Source of the DNA: Micromonospora peucetia | GTDB taxonomy: Bacteria > Actinomycetota > Actinomycetes > Mycobacteriales > Micromonosporaceae | Assembly: GCF_900091625.1 (NCBI RefSeq) | Contig: NZ_FMIC01000002.1 | Location: 6,572,001-6,636,000 of the forward strand | Direction of reading: 5' to 3' | Length of the DNA stretch: 64,000 nt | Part shown: in pieces, positions 63,213 through 64,000 of the stretch | How the letters are laid out: every line of letters begins with the position of its first letter | How positions within the stretch are numbered: position 1 is the stretch's first letter | The notes under the pieces: generated by a model | The model's input: the letters and a program-made list of their open reading frames with translations, nothing else | What the model was told of the DNA's origin: nothing | Database searches by the model: none | Program-made: the position numbers and the translations under genes

Positions 63213-64000
63213 CTAGCTGCCGAGAGTGGTGAGGTTCTGCACGACGACGTTGGCGCGTGCCCGGCCGTCGTTCTGGACCTTGCGCAGGTACCAGGGCTGG
63301 ATTGGGCTGTGGCTGGCGCCGAAGCGCCACTGCCCGCGTGGGCTGTCGATCGCGCCGAGCTTCCCGATCGCCGCGTTGATCGACTCGCTGGTCGGCTTGT
63401 CCCCCGCGGCGGCGATCGCGGCGGCGAGCACGAGTGCGGCGTCGTAGCCGGTGACGTTGTACAGGTTCGGGGCCGTCTGATGCTTCTGCTGGTAGGCCGG
63501 GGCGAACGCACGGTTCGCGGCGTTGTCGAGGTTCGCGGCGTAGTTGAGCACCGTCTGCACCCCGTCGGCGGCGGCGCCTTGGGCCGCTAGGACGCTGCCC
63601 TCGGTGAGGAACCCCGCCCCGTAGAGGGGGACCTTGCCCTTGAGTCCGGCCTGCTCGTACTGCTTGACGAAGTCGACGGCCATCGTGCCGGCGTAGAAGC
63701 AGTAGACGGCCTTCGCGCCGCTGGAGGTGATCTTGTTCAGGTACGGCAGGAAGTTCGTGGTGCCCGGCCACGGTGTCCAGGCCGGTTTGCCGTCGTCGTT
63801 GGCGAGCTTCCCCCCGGCCTTGACGAAGGTGTCGACGAAGCCGCCGATCTGGTCGTAGCCGCCCTGGTAGTCCGGGCCGATGACATAGACCGGCCCGTCC
63901 ACCGTGGTACGCACGTGTTCGGCGATGGCCTGCCCGGTCTCCCGCGACAGCCACGAGGTGTGCCAGATGTAGGAGACGTCGGTCAGCGTGGACGGGCGGC
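63213..64000 (-). CDS. Branched-chain-amino-acid-type periplasmic-binding protein (cut by window edge)
   Basis: The C-terminal 262 residues of a type-1 periplasmic-binding fold protein, open at the window end. Conserved features: VYVIGPDYQGGYDQIGGFVD, YFYAGTMAVDFVKQYEQAGL, LYGAGFLTEGSVL and TGYDAALVLAAAIAAAGDK. These proteins capture the ligand outside the membrane for the LivHM-LivGF importer downstream. It is the first visible gene of the operon. The N-terminal signal and lipobox are outside the window. Confidence 0.92.
   Translation of the reverse strand, partial: RPSTLTDVSYIWHTSWLSRETGQAIAEHVRTTVDGPVYVIGPDYQGGYDQIGGFVDTFVKAGGKLANDDGKPAWTPWPGTTNFLPYLNKITSSGAKAVYCFYAGTMAVDFVKQYEQAGLKGKVPLYGAGFLTEGSVLAAQGAAADGVQTVLNYAANLDNAANRAFAPAYQQKHQTAPNLYNVTGYDAALVLAAAIAAAGDKPTSESINAAIGKLGAIDSPRGQWRFGASHSPIQPWYLRKVQNDGRARANVVVQNLTTLGS

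Overview
The window is high-GC actinomycete DNA. LmbU-type and LuxR regulators, DUF3558-like lipoproteins, an S-adenosyl methyltransferase of the DUF574 (Methyltransf_19) type, an F420-type luciferase-like oxidoreductase, GTG/TTG starts and ATGA/GTGA gene overlaps all fit Micromonosporaceae or a close relative (inference). There are no ribosomal or core replication genes. About half of the first 42 kb is mobile DNA and its wreckage, so I read it as a genomic island joined to an accessory or secondary-metabolism region.

1-2.5 kb is the broken edge of what looks like an antibiotic cluster: an ABC exporter ATPase, a macrolide-type glycosyltransferase fragment and a LmbU-type regulator fragment cut by an IS701 remnant. 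2537-8592 is a compact Tn7-like transposon with terminal inverted repeats, an exact 5-bp target duplication (CCTTA), and tnsA-tnsB-tnsC-tniQ in overlapping order. A methyltransferase cargo gene sits between two copies of a 33-bp direct repeat. tnsB carries a frameshift. 8.7-14.5 kb holds an unknown gene, a formylglycine-generating-enzyme-like protein, a broken gene, then a xis/int module ending at a 43-bp 3' fragment of tRNA-Pro(GGG).

14.9-18.7 kb has a complete ISL3-family IS, an IS110 remnant, an orphan type I-E-like CRISPR array (13 repeats, no cas genes) and, directly against the array's distal end, a second decayed TnsB gene. 18.8-27.4 kb holds a lipoprotein, a SulP transporter with an ArsR regulator, a three-gene secreted-protein operon facing two regulators, more IS remnants and an F420/NADP reductase-like gene. 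27.8-38.4 kb contains two copies of one gene set (response regulator, aldonolactone oxidase, sensory-rhodopsin-transducer-like protein, FUSC exporter). The first copy is decayed. The second also holds a GH15 glucanase and a luciferase-like oxidoreductase.

38.6-41 kb is an IS3 remnant and a complete IS3 element (3-bp duplication CTG). From 42 kb on the DNA is less disturbed: a secreted HNH nuclease, an unknown three-gene cluster, a three-gene operon with two tryptophan-2,3-dioxygenase-fold proteins around a kynureninase-like PLP enzyme, a DUF574-type methyltransferase with a broken twin, a metallopeptidase-like gene convergent with a membrane GGDEF/EAL-like protein, and a branched-chain-amino-acid-type ABC transporter operon (fused LivG-LivF ATPase) carrying methyltransferase and small genes to the window end.

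All calls come from reading translations and motifs; nothing was searched. Several genes carry single-base frameshifts, so some breaks could be assembly errors.
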